A stretch of 64,000 nt of DNA from Minicystis rosea (GTDB lineage Bacteria; Myxococcota_A; Polyangia; Polyangiales; Polyangiaceae), in the NCBI GenBank assembly GCA_001931535.1, contig CP016211.1:7611703-7675702 (forward strand). The letters run 5' to 3'. Each line of letters starts with the position of its first letter. Positions within the stretch are counted from its first letter, which is position 1. The notes beneath the pieces were generated by a model. The model saw only the letters and a list, made by a program, of their open reading frames with translations, was not told where the DNA came from and searched no databases. Below are positions 18,017 to 26,963 of the stretch, in pieces. The position numbers were made by a program, and so were the translations under genes.

Positions 18017-19720
18017 ATGAACCTTCGTGTCGCCGGCGCCTTCGCGCTCGCCCTCGCGCTCGCTGCCTGCAACGAGGCGACGCCTCCCCTCGCCGCCGCA
18101 CCGCGCGCACCTGAAACGCCGGCGCCGCGCTGCTTGTCGATCGTCGGGTGGAACGATCTCCACGGCCAGCTCGATGCGCTCGACACGCTCATCGACACCG
18201 GCCGCGTGCCCGCGGGCGGCGTGATCGCGCTCGCCGATCAGATCGCCTCGATCCGCGCCACCGGCGACGCCGTCGTGCTCCTCGACGCGGGCGACGAGTT
18301 CACGGGTCCGATGCCCTCGACGATGGCCGAAGGCGCGCCCGTGATCGAGGCCTACAAGCTCCTCGGCGTCGACGCGGCCGCCATCGGCAACCACGATTTC
18401 GATTTCGGTCCCGTCGGTTACGACAAGGTCACCGCCGCAGCCGGCGTGGGCGACGAGGCCGGCGCCGAAGGCCCGCGCGGCGCGCTCCTCGCGCGCATGG
18501 CGGACGCGCCGTATCCGTTCCTCTCGGCCAACGTGCACAAGAAGGGCGGCGGCCCGACGGGGTGGCCCAAGCACAAGGCCTGGACGATGATCGATCGCGG
18601 CGGGTTCAAGATCGGCGTCGTCGGCTACACGACCCAAGACACGCCCTCGACCACGCTCAAGCCCAACGTCGCCGATCTCGAGTTCGCCCAAGGCGCCGCG
18701 GCGCGCGTGGCGCAGGCCATCCGCGAAGCGCGCGCGCAGGGCGCCGCGATCGTCGTGCTGCTCGCGCACGCGAGCCTCGAAGGCGATCTCCCCGCGTCGA
18801 TCGACGACGACCACGCGCACCACGGCGAGCTCGCGCGCATCACCGGCGAGCTCGGCGCCGACAAGCCCGACGTGATCGTCGGCGGCCATCGTCACGCGTG
18901 GATGCTGGGTCGCGTGAATGGCATTCCCATCGTCTCCAGCGATTGGCACGGCGTCGGCCTCTCGCGCATTCGCTATTGTACGGGCCCCGCCGGCGCGCCG
19001 GTTCTCGAAGGCATCGAGCGCCGCACCACGATGGCGGTGACGCCGCCCATGAGCGCGTTGGGCGCGGAGGTCCGCGCGGCGATGGCGCCGTGGCAACAGA
19101 AGGTGAAGGCCATCGCCGACGCGCCCCTCGGATCGCTGCCGCGCATCTGCGAGCCCAAGGCGCCGAACGGCACCGCCTTCGCCGATCAGGTGGCCCGCGC
19201 GCAGGTGGAGAACATCGCCACGGTCCCGTCGCCGCCGCCCGCGGGCGTGCCCATCGTGGGCCTCACCAACATCGGATCGCTGCGCGCGAGCATCGGCCCC
19301 GGCCGCATCCGTTACGAGGATGCCTTCTCGGTGTGCCCCTTCGAGAACACGGTCGCCGCCTGCGCCACCACGCGCGCCGGGCTCGTGCGCTTCATCGAGA
19401 ATGCCCTGCGCAAAGACTCGGCGCGCGAGCGCTTCCCCCTCGGCGTCTCGGGCGCGCGCCTCAAGGTGAAGCGCGCCCCCGATCGCACGCTCTCGTTCGT
19501 GTCCGTGGAGATCGACGGGCAGCCGCGCGACATGAAGGACGACGCCCCCGTGTGGCTCGCCATCTCGGACTTCATGCTCCACGGCGGCGACGATCTGCTC
19601 GACGGCGTCACGTGCAAGCCGGGCACGCAATCGCAGACGCGCATTCGCGATGCGTGGCGGCGCGTGATCGAGCGCGACAAGACCTGCGATGGGCCGTCGA
19701 AGAGCGTGATCGTGGAGTAG
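18017..19720 (+). CDS. 5'-nucleotidase/UshA-type metallophosphatase lipoprotein
   Basis: 567 residues. Signal peptide with lipobox (ALALAAC, Cys about residue 18), so anchored in the envelope. The calcineurin-like dimetal domain shows all motifs: GWNDLHGQLD, LLDAGDEFTGP, IGNHDFDFGP, VVLLAHAS and VGGHRHAW. The C-terminal 5'-nucleotidase substrate domain follows (GRIRYEDAFSVCPFENTV, then WLAISDFMLHGGDDLLDGV). Probably hydrolyses extracellular nucleotides for phosphate or nucleoside uptake. It sits 23 bp after holA, probably a fortuitous neighbour. Confidence 0.9.
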   Translation: MNLRVAGAFALALALAACNEATPPLAAAPRAPETPAPRCLSIVGWNDLHGQLDALDTLIDTGRVPAGGVIALADQIASIRATGDAVVLLDAGDEFTGPMPSTMAEGAPVIEAYKLLGVDAAAIGNHDFDFGPVGYDKVTAAAGVGDEAGAEGPRGALLARMADAPYPFLSANVHKKGGGPTGWPKHKAWTMIDRGGFKIGVVGYTTQDTPSTTLKPNVADLEFAQGAAARVAQAIREARAQGAAIVVLLAHASLEGDLPASIDDDHAHHGELARITGELGADKPDVIVGGHRHAWMLGRVNGIPIVSSDWHGVGLSRIRYCTGPAGAPVLEGIERRTTMAVTPPMSALGAEVRAAMAPWQQKVKAIADAPLGSLPRICEPKAPNGTAFADQVARAQVENIATVPSPPPAGVPIVGLTNIGSLRASIGPGRIRYEDAFSVCPFENTVAACATTRAGLVRFIENALRKDSARERFPLGVSGARLKVKRAPDRTLSFVSVEIDGQPRDMKDDAPVWLAISDFMLHGGDDLLDGVTCKPGTQSQTRIRDAWRRVIERDKTCDGPSKSVIVE

Positions 19721-20113
19721 CTACTTGGCGCAGGCCTCGGCCGCCGCGTCCGCAGCCGCCGAAGAGAGCCCGCACGCGAGCGGCACCGCGACGTCGCAGG
19801 AGATCACCTCACCGGCGATGGGCACGTTCTCCAGCGCCGAGCAGATGAGCTTCGCGAGCCCACAACCCACCTGATCGGCGAGGGCCCACAGGAGCTCACA
19901 AGCGATGTGACCTCCCGGCGGCGTCACCGGATCCTCCATGTCGTCCGGTGGATCGGGGCTCTCCACCGGTTCCTCGTCGACATCATCCGCCGGCGGCGCC
20001 GCGGGTGAGCTGGTGTCGGAGCCGTCGGTCGACTGCCATTCACTCGGAGGTCCCGAGCCGGCAGCGCAGGCGGGACAGAGCAAAGCCGCGAACAAGAGCC
20101 ATCGTCGTGACAT
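19721..20113 (-). CDS. Small exported protein, probable lipoprotein
   Basis: 130 residues from the ATG at 20113, preceded by GAGGTGA; the longer frame to 20533 lacks coding character. The N-terminus SRRWLLFAALLCPACAAGSG is a signal sequence with a weak lipobox. An acidic Pro/Asp/Ser linker (about residues 25-75) leads to a Cys- and Ala-rich C-terminal domain with six Cys spaced as for disulphides. No recognised family. Its stop touches the stop of the convergent 5'-nucleotidase gene. Confidence 0.66.
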   Translation of the reverse strand: MSRRWLLFAALLCPACAAGSGPPSEWQSTDGSDTSSPAAPPADDVDEEPVESPDPPDDMEDPVTPPGGHIACELLWALADQVGCGLAKLICSALENVPIAGEVISCDVAVPLACGLSSAAADAAAEACAK

Positions 20114-20393
20114 CGAGTCACCTCGCTGCGCGGTTGGATGAGCGAGGCTCAGGCGGGTTGCTGCCACCGTCTCAGGCGCACGGCGCGCGCTCCATCGCAA
20201 TGGTGGGCGACGCGGGTCATTGCATTCATGCAAGTCCCCTCCGGCGCGCACCGGACTCCGCTCCGGCAAAGCATGAGCCCGCCCGCCGCGGCCGAGGCGA
20301 CGACGCGCATTGCAATGCGGCGCGCGCCGCAAATCCCGATCAATCTCGTCGTCCCGTTGCCACCGCGGCACACTTCCCCCATAACCTCGCCGC

Positions 20394-21875
20394 TTGCCTC
20401 CGGACCTCCCCGCGCGCCGCACCAATCGAGCGATCACCGTCATCGGCCTCGTCCTCGCGCTCGCCATGGGCGCGCTCGAGGCGACCGTCGTCTCCACCGC
20501 CATGCCCTCGGTCATCGGTGATCTCGGAGGCATCGAGCTCTACGCCTGGGTCACGACGGCGTACCTGCTCACGTCGTCGATCACGGTCCCCATCTACGGC
20601 AAGCTCGCCGACATCTACGGTCGCAAGCCGGTGCTGCTCTTCGGCATCGCCGTCTTCCTCTTCGGATCGGCCGCGAGCGGCGCGGCCTCGACGATGACGC
20701 AGCTCATCGTCTTCCGCGCCTTGCAAGGCGTGGGCGCCGGCTCGATGCAGCCCGTGGCCATGACCGTGGTCGGCGACATCTTCGACGTCTCCGAGCGCGC
20801 CCGCATCCAAGGTGTCTTCGGCGCGTTCTGGGGCCTCTTCGGCATGATCGGCCCGGCCATCGGCGGCTTCTGCGTCGAGCACCTCTCGTGGCGTTGGGTG
20901 TTCTATTTGAACCTGCCCTTCGGCGTCGCGGCCGCGGCCATCATCATCTTCGCGCTGCACGAGCGCATCGAACGGCGGCCGCACGTGCTCGACGTCTCGG
21001 GCGCGCTGCTCCTCACGAGCGGGCTCACCTTGCTGCTCCTCGCCACGAGCGGCGCCGTCCCGCGCCTCGGCGCTTGGCCGGCGCTGGCAGCCGCCGTGTT
21101 GCTCGCCGCCTTCATCGCCGTCGAGCGCCGCGCGGCGGAGCCCGTGTTGCCGCTTCCGCTCTTCACGCGGCCGATCATGCTCACCGCCAGCATCTCGGGC
21201 GCCATCGTGGGCGGCGCCATGCTCGCGGTCACCACCTTCATTCCGCTCTTCGTGCAGGGCGTGCTCCGCCGCGATCCCACCGCGGCCGGCACGGCCTTCA
21301 CCCCGATGCTCGTCGGCTGGCCGATCGCCAGCACGCTCGCGGGCCGCTACATCCCCAAAGTAGGCTTCCGCCCGCTCATCCGCGGCGGCCTCGCCATCAC
21401 CGCCGTCGCCGGCGTCGCCCTCGCGCTCTTCGGCGAGCGCCACGGCCTCGCCGGGCTGCGAGTCATCACGGGCATCTTCGGCGTGGGCATGGGCATGTCG
21501 AGCACGGCCCTGGTGATCGCAGTGCAGACCAGCGTCGGTTGGGATCAGCGCGGCATCGCCACGGCCAGCACCATGTTCTTCCGCACCATCGGCGGCGCGC
21601 TGGCGGTGAGCGGCATGGGCGGCGTGCTCAACGCCGTGCTCGCGCGCGATCCCGCCATCTCGCACGATATCGCGAGCCGCGTCCTCAGCCCCACGGGCGT
21701 GCGCGATCTCGATCCGAGCCTGCTCGAGCGCGTCGGTCGCGCCCTCGAGCACGGCATCGGCTGGATCTTCTGGCTCACGGCCGCGAGCACGATCGCCGCC
21801 TTCATCGTCAGCTTGTGGTTCCCGCACGTGCCCACGCCCGCCCAGCGATCGAGCGGCGCGACGTCCGCGCATTGA
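20394..21875 (+). CDS. MFS drug/proton antiporter, DHA2 (EmrB/QacA-like)
   Basis: 493 residues with a TTG start; about 14 hydrophobic segments. Motif A is GKLADIYGRKP after helix 2, and antiporter motif C-like GVGAGSMQP/GMIGPAIGG follows, as in the DHA2 family of multidrug exporters (also some lipid and siderophore exporters). SWRWVFYLNLPFG in the first half is characteristic. No regulator or adaptor protein is adjacent, so it probably works as a single inner-membrane pump. The substrate is not predictable. Confidence 0.9.
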   Translation: MPPDLPARRTNRAITVIGLVLALAMGALEATVVSTAMPSVIGDLGGIELYAWVTTAYLLTSSITVPIYGKLADIYGRKPVLLFGIAVFLFGSAASGAASTMTQLIVFRALQGVGAGSMQPVAMTVVGDIFDVSERARIQGVFGAFWGLFGMIGPAIGGFCVEHLSWRWVFYLNLPFGVAAAAIIIFALHERIERRPHVLDVSGALLLTSGLTLLLLATSGAVPRLGAWPALAAAVLLAAFIAVERRAAEPVLPLPLFTRPIMLTASISGAIVGGAMLAVTTFIPLFVQGVLRRDPTAAGTAFTPMLVGWPIASTLAGRYIPKVGFRPLIRGGLAITAVAGVALALFGERHGLAGLRVITGIFGVGMGMSSTALVIAVQTSVGWDQRGIATASTMFFRTIGGALAVSGMGGVLNAVLARDPAISHDIASRVLSPTGVRDLDPSLLERVGRALEHGIGWIFWLTAASTIAAFIVSLWFPHVPTPAQRSSGATSAH

Positions 21876-21945
21876 GCGGCGAGCGCGCGCCGGCCGGCCG
21901 TGGCACGGTGCTCCGCGTGAGCTCGCCAGCGCACGAGGAGACGAC

Positions 21946-22455
21946 ATGAGCCATGAGCACGCGGTGATCTTGGTCGGCCACGGCGCGCCCCCACGCGGAT
22001 ATCCGCGCGACGAGCTCAGCCGCCTCAAAGCTTTGGAGAGCCGCCGGCACGCCACAGGCGGACCGATGAGCGACGAAGAGGCCGAGCTCGACCGTCGCGT
22101 CCGCGCCTTCCCGCGCACGGCCGACAACGATCCCTATCGCGAAGGCCTCACGGCCCTGGCCGACGCCATGCGCCCCCTGCTCGGCGGCACCCCGCTCCAC
22201 GTCGCCTACAACGAGTTCTGCGCGCCCACGATCGAAGAAGCCATCACGCTCGCAACCCAAAGCGGCGCCCGCACGATCACGATCGTGCCCTCGATGCTGA
22301 CGCCCGGCGGCGTACACTCCGAGGTCGAAATCCCCGAAGCCATCACACGCGCCGCCGCCCAGCACCCCGGGGTGGAGATCCGATATGCATGGCCCTTCGA
22401 TCTGCGCACCGTCGCGCAGATGCTGGCGACGCAGGCAGGCCTCCCCTCACGCTGA
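21946..22455 (+). CDS. CbiX/sirohydrochlorin-chelatase family protein
   Basis: 169 residues. Starts HAVILVGHGAPPRG, the chelatase opening with a metal-binding His, and has a second conserved block PSMLTPGGVHSEVEIPEAI with another His/Glu pair, as in short CbiX-type chelatases that insert Co or Fe into sirohydrochlorin. A 45-residue insertion between the first His and the ALADAMRPLL helix makes it slightly atypical. No cobalamin or siroheme genes are adjacent and no riboswitch is seen in the 70-bp leader, so the metabolic role is uncertain. Convergent with the next lipoprotein gene. Confidence 0.85.
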   Translation: MSHEHAVILVGHGAPPRGYPRDELSRLKALESRRHATGGPMSDEEAELDRRVRAFPRTADNDPYREGLTALADAMRPLLGGTPLHVAYNEFCAPTIEEAITLATQSGARTITIVPSMLTPGGVHSEVEIPEAITRAAAQHPGVEIRYAWPFDLRTVAQMLATQAGLPSR

Positions 22456-22460
22456 ACGCT

Positions 22461-23042
22461 TCACTGCCAGATCTCGATGTGCACGAAGCCGGTCACGCCA
22501 TTGCCGGGCACCGCCTTGCACACGTGGGTGAAATCCTCGGGGAAGCAGTCACAGGAAGCCACGGGACACGTGTCGGGGAGCGGCCGGCACTCCGTGTCTC
22601 GATCATACGTATCCCCCTCGCCGTAATCGCAATACTCGCTCACCGCATCGCAGAAGTACGGCCCGCACGCGAACATCCCTGCGGGCGTGAGCTCGTGCGG
22701 GCAATGCTCGTTGCCTGCCGAGGCACCGCCGATGTCGACACCGGCCGCGTGGGCAGCACAGGTGTTGGCGTAGACCTCGTCATCACACCCACAGACCGGG
22801 TGGACATCGTCGCACGCGATGCTGCGCGACGCACACTGGCTCGATCGATACTCCGCCGGCCCCGAGCACCAATGGTATTCCTGGGCGCAAAACAGGTCGG
22901 GCCCGCACGCGCGGGCCTCGGTGCACACCTCTCCGAGAGAGGCGTAATCGTTCTCCTCTTCGGCGGCGTCGCACCCGGACAGCAGGACAGCGGCGAGGAG
23001 CCATAGACGCGGCGCGATGTTTCGGTGCATGACGAAAGGCAT
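22461..23042 (-). CDS. Cys-rich lipoprotein with Kazal-like segment
   Basis: About 193 residues from the ATG at 23042 (or 23030, four codons later); the frame extends to 23240 without signal-like sequence. MHRNIAPRLWLLAAVLLSGC is a clear lipoprotein signal. The mature protein holds about 20 cysteines. The segment HPVCGCDDEVYANTCAAHAA resembles a Kazal-type inhibitor loop, a motif common in myxobacterial surface proteins. The rest (CTEARACGPDLFCAQ, CPVASCDCFPEDF) looks like disulphide-rich EGF-like knots. Possible protease inhibitor or adhesive role, inferred only. Confidence 0.72.
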   Translation of the reverse strand: MPFVMHRNIAPRLWLLAAVLLSGCDAAEEENDYASLGEVCTEARACGPDLFCAQEYHWCSGPAEYRSSQCASRSIACDDVHPVCGCDDEVYANTCAAHAAGVDIGGASAGNEHCPHELTPAGMFACGPYFCDAVSEYCDYGEGDTYDRDTECRPLPDTCPVASCDCFPEDFTHVCKAVPGNGVTGFVHIEIWQ

Positions 23043-23184
23043 TGTGCACGACTCATTCCACGCCCCGACGACGCTCCACGCGCGCGCAGCCCCTGCTCCT
23101 GGGCCACCCTGTGCCGGCCCAAGACGCTCACACCGCCCTCGGCCAAACACCCTCCCGAGGCCCAGTCCGAAGCCTCGCGTCGCC

Positions 23185-23724
23185 TCAAACCAATTTCCGA
23201 AAAGCCCGGAGCACATCGATCTTGGTGGCGTGCTCGCCATGCGACGTCTGCGACTTGTAGTAATTCTCGATGAAGAAAAAGAGCTTCATCGAGACGAGGC
23301 TCTGGTCCCGCGCGATCTCTTCCAGCCAAGTCCGGTCGAACCCCGATTGGAACAAGCTGCTATCCTTGGCGACGAACTTGTTCCTCTGCGAGCCGGCGAC
23401 GATGATGTGCCCTCCACGCTTCAGGACACGCTTCGTTTCGGGGTTGATGAGCGGAAATCCATAAGGGCTCACGGAAACGATCACGTCGACCGATCGATCC
23501 TCGAAATCGAGTTGCTCCGTCGCATTGGCATACTCGATGTTGGGCATGGATAAGAGCGCGATGGCCTTCGCCGGTTGATGGTAGGGGAGCACCGCTCGAT
23601 CGTTGTTTGGGAAGCTCGGATTGATGTCGAGGTTGTAAACCGTGCACTCCTCCCGCATGAGCTGGCTGATCTCGATGCTGGACATGTTGTTCGCCCCGGC
23701 CGCGATGTTGAGAATGATGAGCAT
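23185..23724 (-). CDS. Methyltransferase-like protein of lower GC, possibly acquired
   Basis: 179 residues from an ATG preceded by GGGGAGG. The fold resembles a class I SAM-dependent methyltransferase: LIILNIAAGANN in place of the GxGxG loop, TVYNLDINPSFP with the ribose-binding acidic residue, DRSVDVIVSVSPYGFPL for motif IV, and KRVLKRGGHIIVAGS. The Gly-rich motif I is degenerate, so SAM binding is uncertain. Codons use A/T at third positions far more than the neighbours do (for example KLFFFIENYYKSQ), a sign of horizontal transfer. The target is unknown. Confidence 0.74.
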   Translation of the reverse strand: MLIILNIAAGANNMSSIEISQLMREECTVYNLDINPSFPNNDRAVLPYHQPAKAIALLSMPNIEYANATEQLDFEDRSVDVIVSVSPYGFPLINPETKRVLKRGGHIIVAGSQRNKFVAKDSSLFQSGFDRTWLEEIARDQSLVSMKLFFFIENYYKSQTSHGEHATKIDVLRAFRKLV

Positions 23725-23917
23725 GTCGCACCTCCCCTACGGTAGGAGATGAGAACGAGCCGCGATGCCGGCGTCAAGGTCGGAGAGCACGTGGAGTGGC
23801 CCGTGCCCAGGCGGCTCCAGCGGCCCTGCACCCATGTGCGTGGACATCGTGGATCGAATTGGGTAGATGGCCCATGTCGCGGGGACTCTTTCCCGTGTGC
23901 AGGAAGAGGATGGGCCG

Positions 23918-24484
23918 GTGAAGAACGCATCGCGTAGGACTCTGCTCTCGACATTCGCCGCGCTGGGGGCGCTCGCCTTGTTGGAAGGGTGTGGGCCGAT
24001 CGTGCTCGCGCAGGGGAACCCGCGGCCGAACATGGCGCTCACCCCGAAGAAGAAGTCGCTCAAGCTGGTGCTCAGCGACATCCAGGACGACTTCTCGATT
24101 CCGAGCCGCAACGGCGTTGCCGAGGTCCAGGTTCAACAACTGCAGGAGACGCTGCGCGCCGGCTTCCGCAACGGCTTCGGCGACGCCTACTCGCTGCTCG
24201 ACAGCACCCGCGCCACCGACATGACGCTCACGCTGAGCGGCGTGGAGCTCGAGGTGGTGCCGGCGGCCGTCAGCACGCGGGTCGGCGTCGTCGCCGCAAC
24301 CGTGCAGATCCGGTTCAAGGCGACGCTGGAAGAGGCCGGCGCCGTCCACCGCGTCGCGGGCACCGCGGAGTCGAAGAAGCCCGCCGTCTCGCGCGACGAG
24401 CTCACCAACGTGGCCGAGAGCGCGATCGAATCGATGTACGAAGCCATCGGGCAAAAGCTCTTCGCCGACGCCCCGGCCCATTAG
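23918..24484 (+). CDS. Predicted lipoprotein, unknown function
   Basis: 188 residues from a GTG preceded by AGGAAGAGGA. The signal KNASRRTLLSTFAALGALALLEGC carries both a twin-Arg pair and a lipobox (Cys about residue 25). The mature part contains SLKLVLSDIQDDFSI, a Gln-rich helix (VQVQQLQETLRAGF), DMTLTLSGVELEVVPAA and a C-terminal helix, similar in layout to small alpha/beta lipoproteins of the LptE/CsgG type. No family assigned. Divergent from the methyltransferase-like gene. Confidence 0.7.
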   Translation: MKNASRRTLLSTFAALGALALLEGCGPIVLAQGNPRPNMALTPKKKSLKLVLSDIQDDFSIPSRNGVAEVQVQQLQETLRAGFRNGFGDAYSLLDSTRATDMTLTLSGVELEVVPAAVSTRVGVVAATVQIRFKATLEEAGAVHRVAGTAESKKPAVSRDELTNVAESAIESMYEAIGQKLFADAPAH

Positions 24485-24598
24485 CGCTGAAGCGCGGCCG
24501 TGCGACCCGCATCGTCGGCCGCCATCCCCTCGACGAGCATCCACTCGAGATCAACAGCGGTGACGACATCGCCGGCCGCGCCTGACCGGTGAGCGAGC

Positions 24599-25156
24599 TC
24601 ATCGGCGCGACGCCCTACGTCTCGTGCCATCCTGATCGCCGCCGCTCGTGCCCTGCGCGCTCCGGGCGCCGAGGACGAGCGGTGTCGCCAGAAGCTCGCG
24701 CATGCGCTTCTTGGCGCCCGGACCGGCCTTCAATGCGACCTCGCCGGGACGCAGTGGGCGCGACGTCTTTCGATCGACGACGGCGACGTCCATCGCATCA
24801 CCGCTCGCAGGGTCGACGATGGTGAGCAGCTCGCCTTCCGGCGCGAGCCAGCGGTTCCCCCATGTCCCGAGGGCGAGCAGGATTGGCAACAGGTCGAGCG
24901 CCTTCTCGGTGAGCTCGTAGCGCTCGCGCGGAGGATTCGTCTGGTACGTCGCGCGGGTGAAGAAGCCCCGCGACGTGAGCGCTTCGAGCCTCCGGGTCAG
25001 CGTCGTCGGGGTGATGGGGAGCCGCGCTTCGAAGTCGCCGAAGGTCGCCGCTCCTTTGAAGGCCTCGCGGAGAATGACGAGCGTCCACGCGTCGCCGACC
25101 TCGTCCACGGCGCGGGCGATGGGGCACTCCATTTTGGCAAAGCTTGCGCGCTCCAT
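24599..25156 (-). CDS. HxlR-family transcriptional regulator
   Basis: 185 residues. The start at 25156 (MERASFAKMECPIARAVDEV) matches the usual HxlR N-terminus; an ATG 12 codons upstream (25192) also exists. The winged-helix domain spans about residues 8-95: GDAWTLVILREAFKG, FGDFEARLPITPTTLTRRLEAL (recognition helix) and the wing YQTNPPRERYELTEKA. The Cys near position 11 is the redox/electrophile-sensing residue in several family members. It is divergent from the NmrA-like reductase gene, the classic arrangement in which HxlR controls its neighbour. Confidence 0.86.
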   Translation of the reverse strand: MERASFAKMECPIARAVDEVGDAWTLVILREAFKGAATFGDFEARLPITPTTLTRRLEALTSRGFFTRATYQTNPPRERYELTEKALDLLPILLALGTWGNRWLAPEGELLTIVDPASGDAMDVAVVDRKTSRPLRPGEVALKAGPGAKKRMRELLATPLVLGARSAQGTSGGDQDGTRRRASRR

Positions 25157-25174
25157 GATGCCGATGGTATCGAT

Positions 25175-25199
25175 GTCACTATCATCATGCAAGTCACTA
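25175..25199. promoter_or_regulatory. Putative HxlR operator and promoter
   Basis: Between the divergent HxlR and NmrA-like genes the heptamer GTCACTA occurs twice in direct orientation (25175-25181 and 25193-25199), 18 bp apart. On the minus strand TTGCAT, 17 bp, TACCAT fits a sigma-70 promoter. Its start point would fall at or just before the ATG at 25156, implying a nearly leaderless regulator mRNA. Pattern only; binding is inferred. Confidence 0.45.
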
Positions 25200-25215
25200 G
25201 AACGAGGAGGTTCGA

Positions 25216-26130
25216 ATGTCCGTGATCTTGGTGACCGGAGCGACGGGGCGGCACGGTGGAACGGGGGCGCATGTCGCGCGCCGGTTGCGGGAAGAGGGCC
25301 ACGAGGTGCGGCTCCTCGTGCGCACGCGCGGGGAGCGAAGCGCCGCGCTCGAGGCGGCGGGCTTCGATGTTCGGTTCGGCGATCTCCGTGATCGCGCCTC
25401 TCTCTTGCCCGCGCTCGCGGGCGTCGATCAGGCGACCTTCTGTTTCCCCGTCGACGCGGGCATCGTCGAGGCGGCGGCGAGCTTTTCGTCGGCGCTGCGG
25501 CGCGTGTCTCCGGCGGCGCGCGTCGTGGTCATGTCGATGGTCGCCGCGCACGAGAAGAGCCCGAGCCACCTCGGGCGCGCGCAGTGGCTCGCCGAAGAGG
25601 TGATGGCGTGGTCGGGCCTCTCGCTGTGCGTCCTGCGCGTCGCGGCGATGTTCTACGAGAACATCGCGCTCCTGCACGGCGCGTCCATTCGCGCGCAGGG
25701 CGTGATTCGGAATTGCTTCGGGGCCGCGAACGCGCCGTGGATCGCCGGAGAAGACGCAGCGGAGCTGATGGTCGCCGCGCTGCTTCATCCCGAGCGGTTC
25801 GGAGACGAGCCCATCTGTCATCCCTCGGGCGCTGCGCTCCACACGCACGCCGAGATCGCCGAGGTGCTCGCGAGCGAGCTGTCGAAGCCCATTCGGTACG
25901 AGCCGGTCTCGCTCGATGCGTGGCGCGACGAGCTGCTCGCCCTCGCCGAGCACGGCGACACGGCGGTGAACGAGGATATGGCGAGGCACATCTCGGTGCT
26001 CGGGCTCGCGCTCTCGCAGCACGGCGCGACGAAGGCGCCCGACGTCGCGAGCCTCGAGCGCCAATTGGGTCGGCCGGCCATGTCGTTCCGCAGCTTCGTT
26101 CGATCGCACGCCGACGCTCTCGGAGCGTGA
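25216..26130 (+). CDS. NmrA-like NAD(P)-binding reductase
   Basis: 304 residues from an ATG six bases after AGGAGG. The N-terminal Rossmann motif is ILVTGATGRHGGTGAHVARRL, followed by VRLLVRTRGERSAALEAAGF and VRFGDLRDRASLLPALAGVD, the hallmark of the NmrA/atypical SDR family (QOR2, azoreductase-like and redox sensors). There is no catalytic YxxxK at the usual place, as in this family. Expression is likely controlled by the divergent HxlR regulator, which suggests a role in quinone, azo or electrophile detoxification. Confidence 0.86.
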   Translation: MSVILVTGATGRHGGTGAHVARRLREEGHEVRLLVRTRGERSAALEAAGFDVRFGDLRDRASLLPALAGVDQATFCFPVDAGIVEAAASFSSALRRVSPAARVVVMSMVAAHEKSPSHLGRAQWLAEEVMAWSGLSLCVLRVAAMFYENIALLHGASIRAQGVIRNCFGAANAPWIAGEDAAELMVAALLHPERFGDEPICHPSGAALHTHAEIAEVLASELSKPIRYEPVSLDAWRDELLALAEHGDTAVNEDMARHISVLGLALSQHGATKAPDVASLERQLGRPAMSFRSFVRSHADALGA

Positions 26131-26205
26131 GAGCGCGATGCGCCCGAGGCGGCGGCGCGCTCGCACCTCTTCGATTTCGCCTCGGGCCCGGCCGCAAACC
26201 CAAAC

Positions 26206-26226
26206 ATCGGACAATCAATGTCCGAT
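26206..26226. promoter_or_regulatory. Perfect 8-bp inverted repeat, possible operator
   Basis: ATCGGACA and TGTCCGAT flank a 5-bp centre. The element straddles the first possible start codon of the following hypothetical gene and lies in a locally AT-richer patch with further GGACATCGG/GTCGGTCC half-sites downstream. This fits a regulator binding site or an RNA hairpin rather than coding sequence, and favours a later start for that gene. Confidence 0.45.
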
Positions 26227-26736
26227 ATCGGCCTCGTGCGGCTGGACATCGGCCTGAACGTCGGTCCAGATGTACGTATGCGCGCACTGGCCCAACACCA
26301 CGAATCGCCGAGGAATCACGATACCGACGCCGTGTCTCGCGGCTCCCGGGGCATGCCGCCGGCGCCGAGCTTCCCGCAGGGTGAGGTCGCTTCGGACGTC
26401 ATCGATCTTCCGGAGGAGACGGACGCATGGTGGCTGTCTCGATCGCAGGCAGCGACGTTCACGCGGCGGCGCATCGGTCTCTCCGACGAGTGCGCGCGCG
26501 CCTGGCGAGCCGCGGGCCATGCGTTGGGACACGTCACCGTCGAGTTCAACGGCGCGAGCTTCGCCGGCGCGGCGCTCTGCACGAAGGACGGCCGCTACGA
26601 GCTCGATCTGGGGGACGCGCTCGCGCGCGAGATGGCCGAGGTCCTCGACGAGGACGACGGGCTCGCCATCGAGATCTCGAGCGATCGCAGCCAGCCCACG
26701 CTGGCGATTCATCCCTACGTGGGCGACACGCACTGA
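26218..26736 (+). CDS. Hypothetical protein, start uncertain
   Basis: Up to 172 residues. From about residue 65 the composition is convincing (ETDAWWLSRSQAATFTRR, GHVTVEFNGASFAGAALC, DGRYELDLGDALAREMAEVL). The first 45 residues look non-coding and overlap inverted repeats, so ATGs at 26278 or 26353 may be the true start. The C-terminal beta-rich half with alternating hydrophobics is reminiscent of small DUF1905-like barrels, but I do not assign it. No signal peptide. Possibly in one transcript with the STAS gene 227 bp downstream. Confidence 0.55.
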   Translation: MSDIGLVRLDIGLNVGPDVRMRALAQHHESPRNHDTDAVSRGSRGMPPAPSFPQGEVASDVIDLPEETDAWWLSRSQAATFTRRRIGLSDECARAWRAAGHALGHVTVEFNGASFAGAALCTKDGRYELDLGDALAREMAEVLDEDDGLAIEISSDRSQPTLAIHPYVGDTH

Positions 26737-26963
26737 CGACCTCACGACGCCGCGTGCAAAGGCGATCTCCGCGCGCGCCGGTGCGCGTCCGCGACATCGC
26801 CATTCATCGCATCGAAATCGAAATTCGCCGTTCTTCCACGAGCGTACGAGCTGCCGACGCCCCTGTCGGAAAACGATGCTCACGTCGACGTCCACGGCGT
26901 GCGAAGAGGAGATATCGCGGCGTGTGCCAGCGCATCTCCGCCTTCGACGCAAGAGGTCGTCCG

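Noticed and set aside
21876..21945. Cobalamin riboswitch before the CbiX-like gene
   Set aside because: The gap is only 70 bp and holds no B12-box-like sequence.
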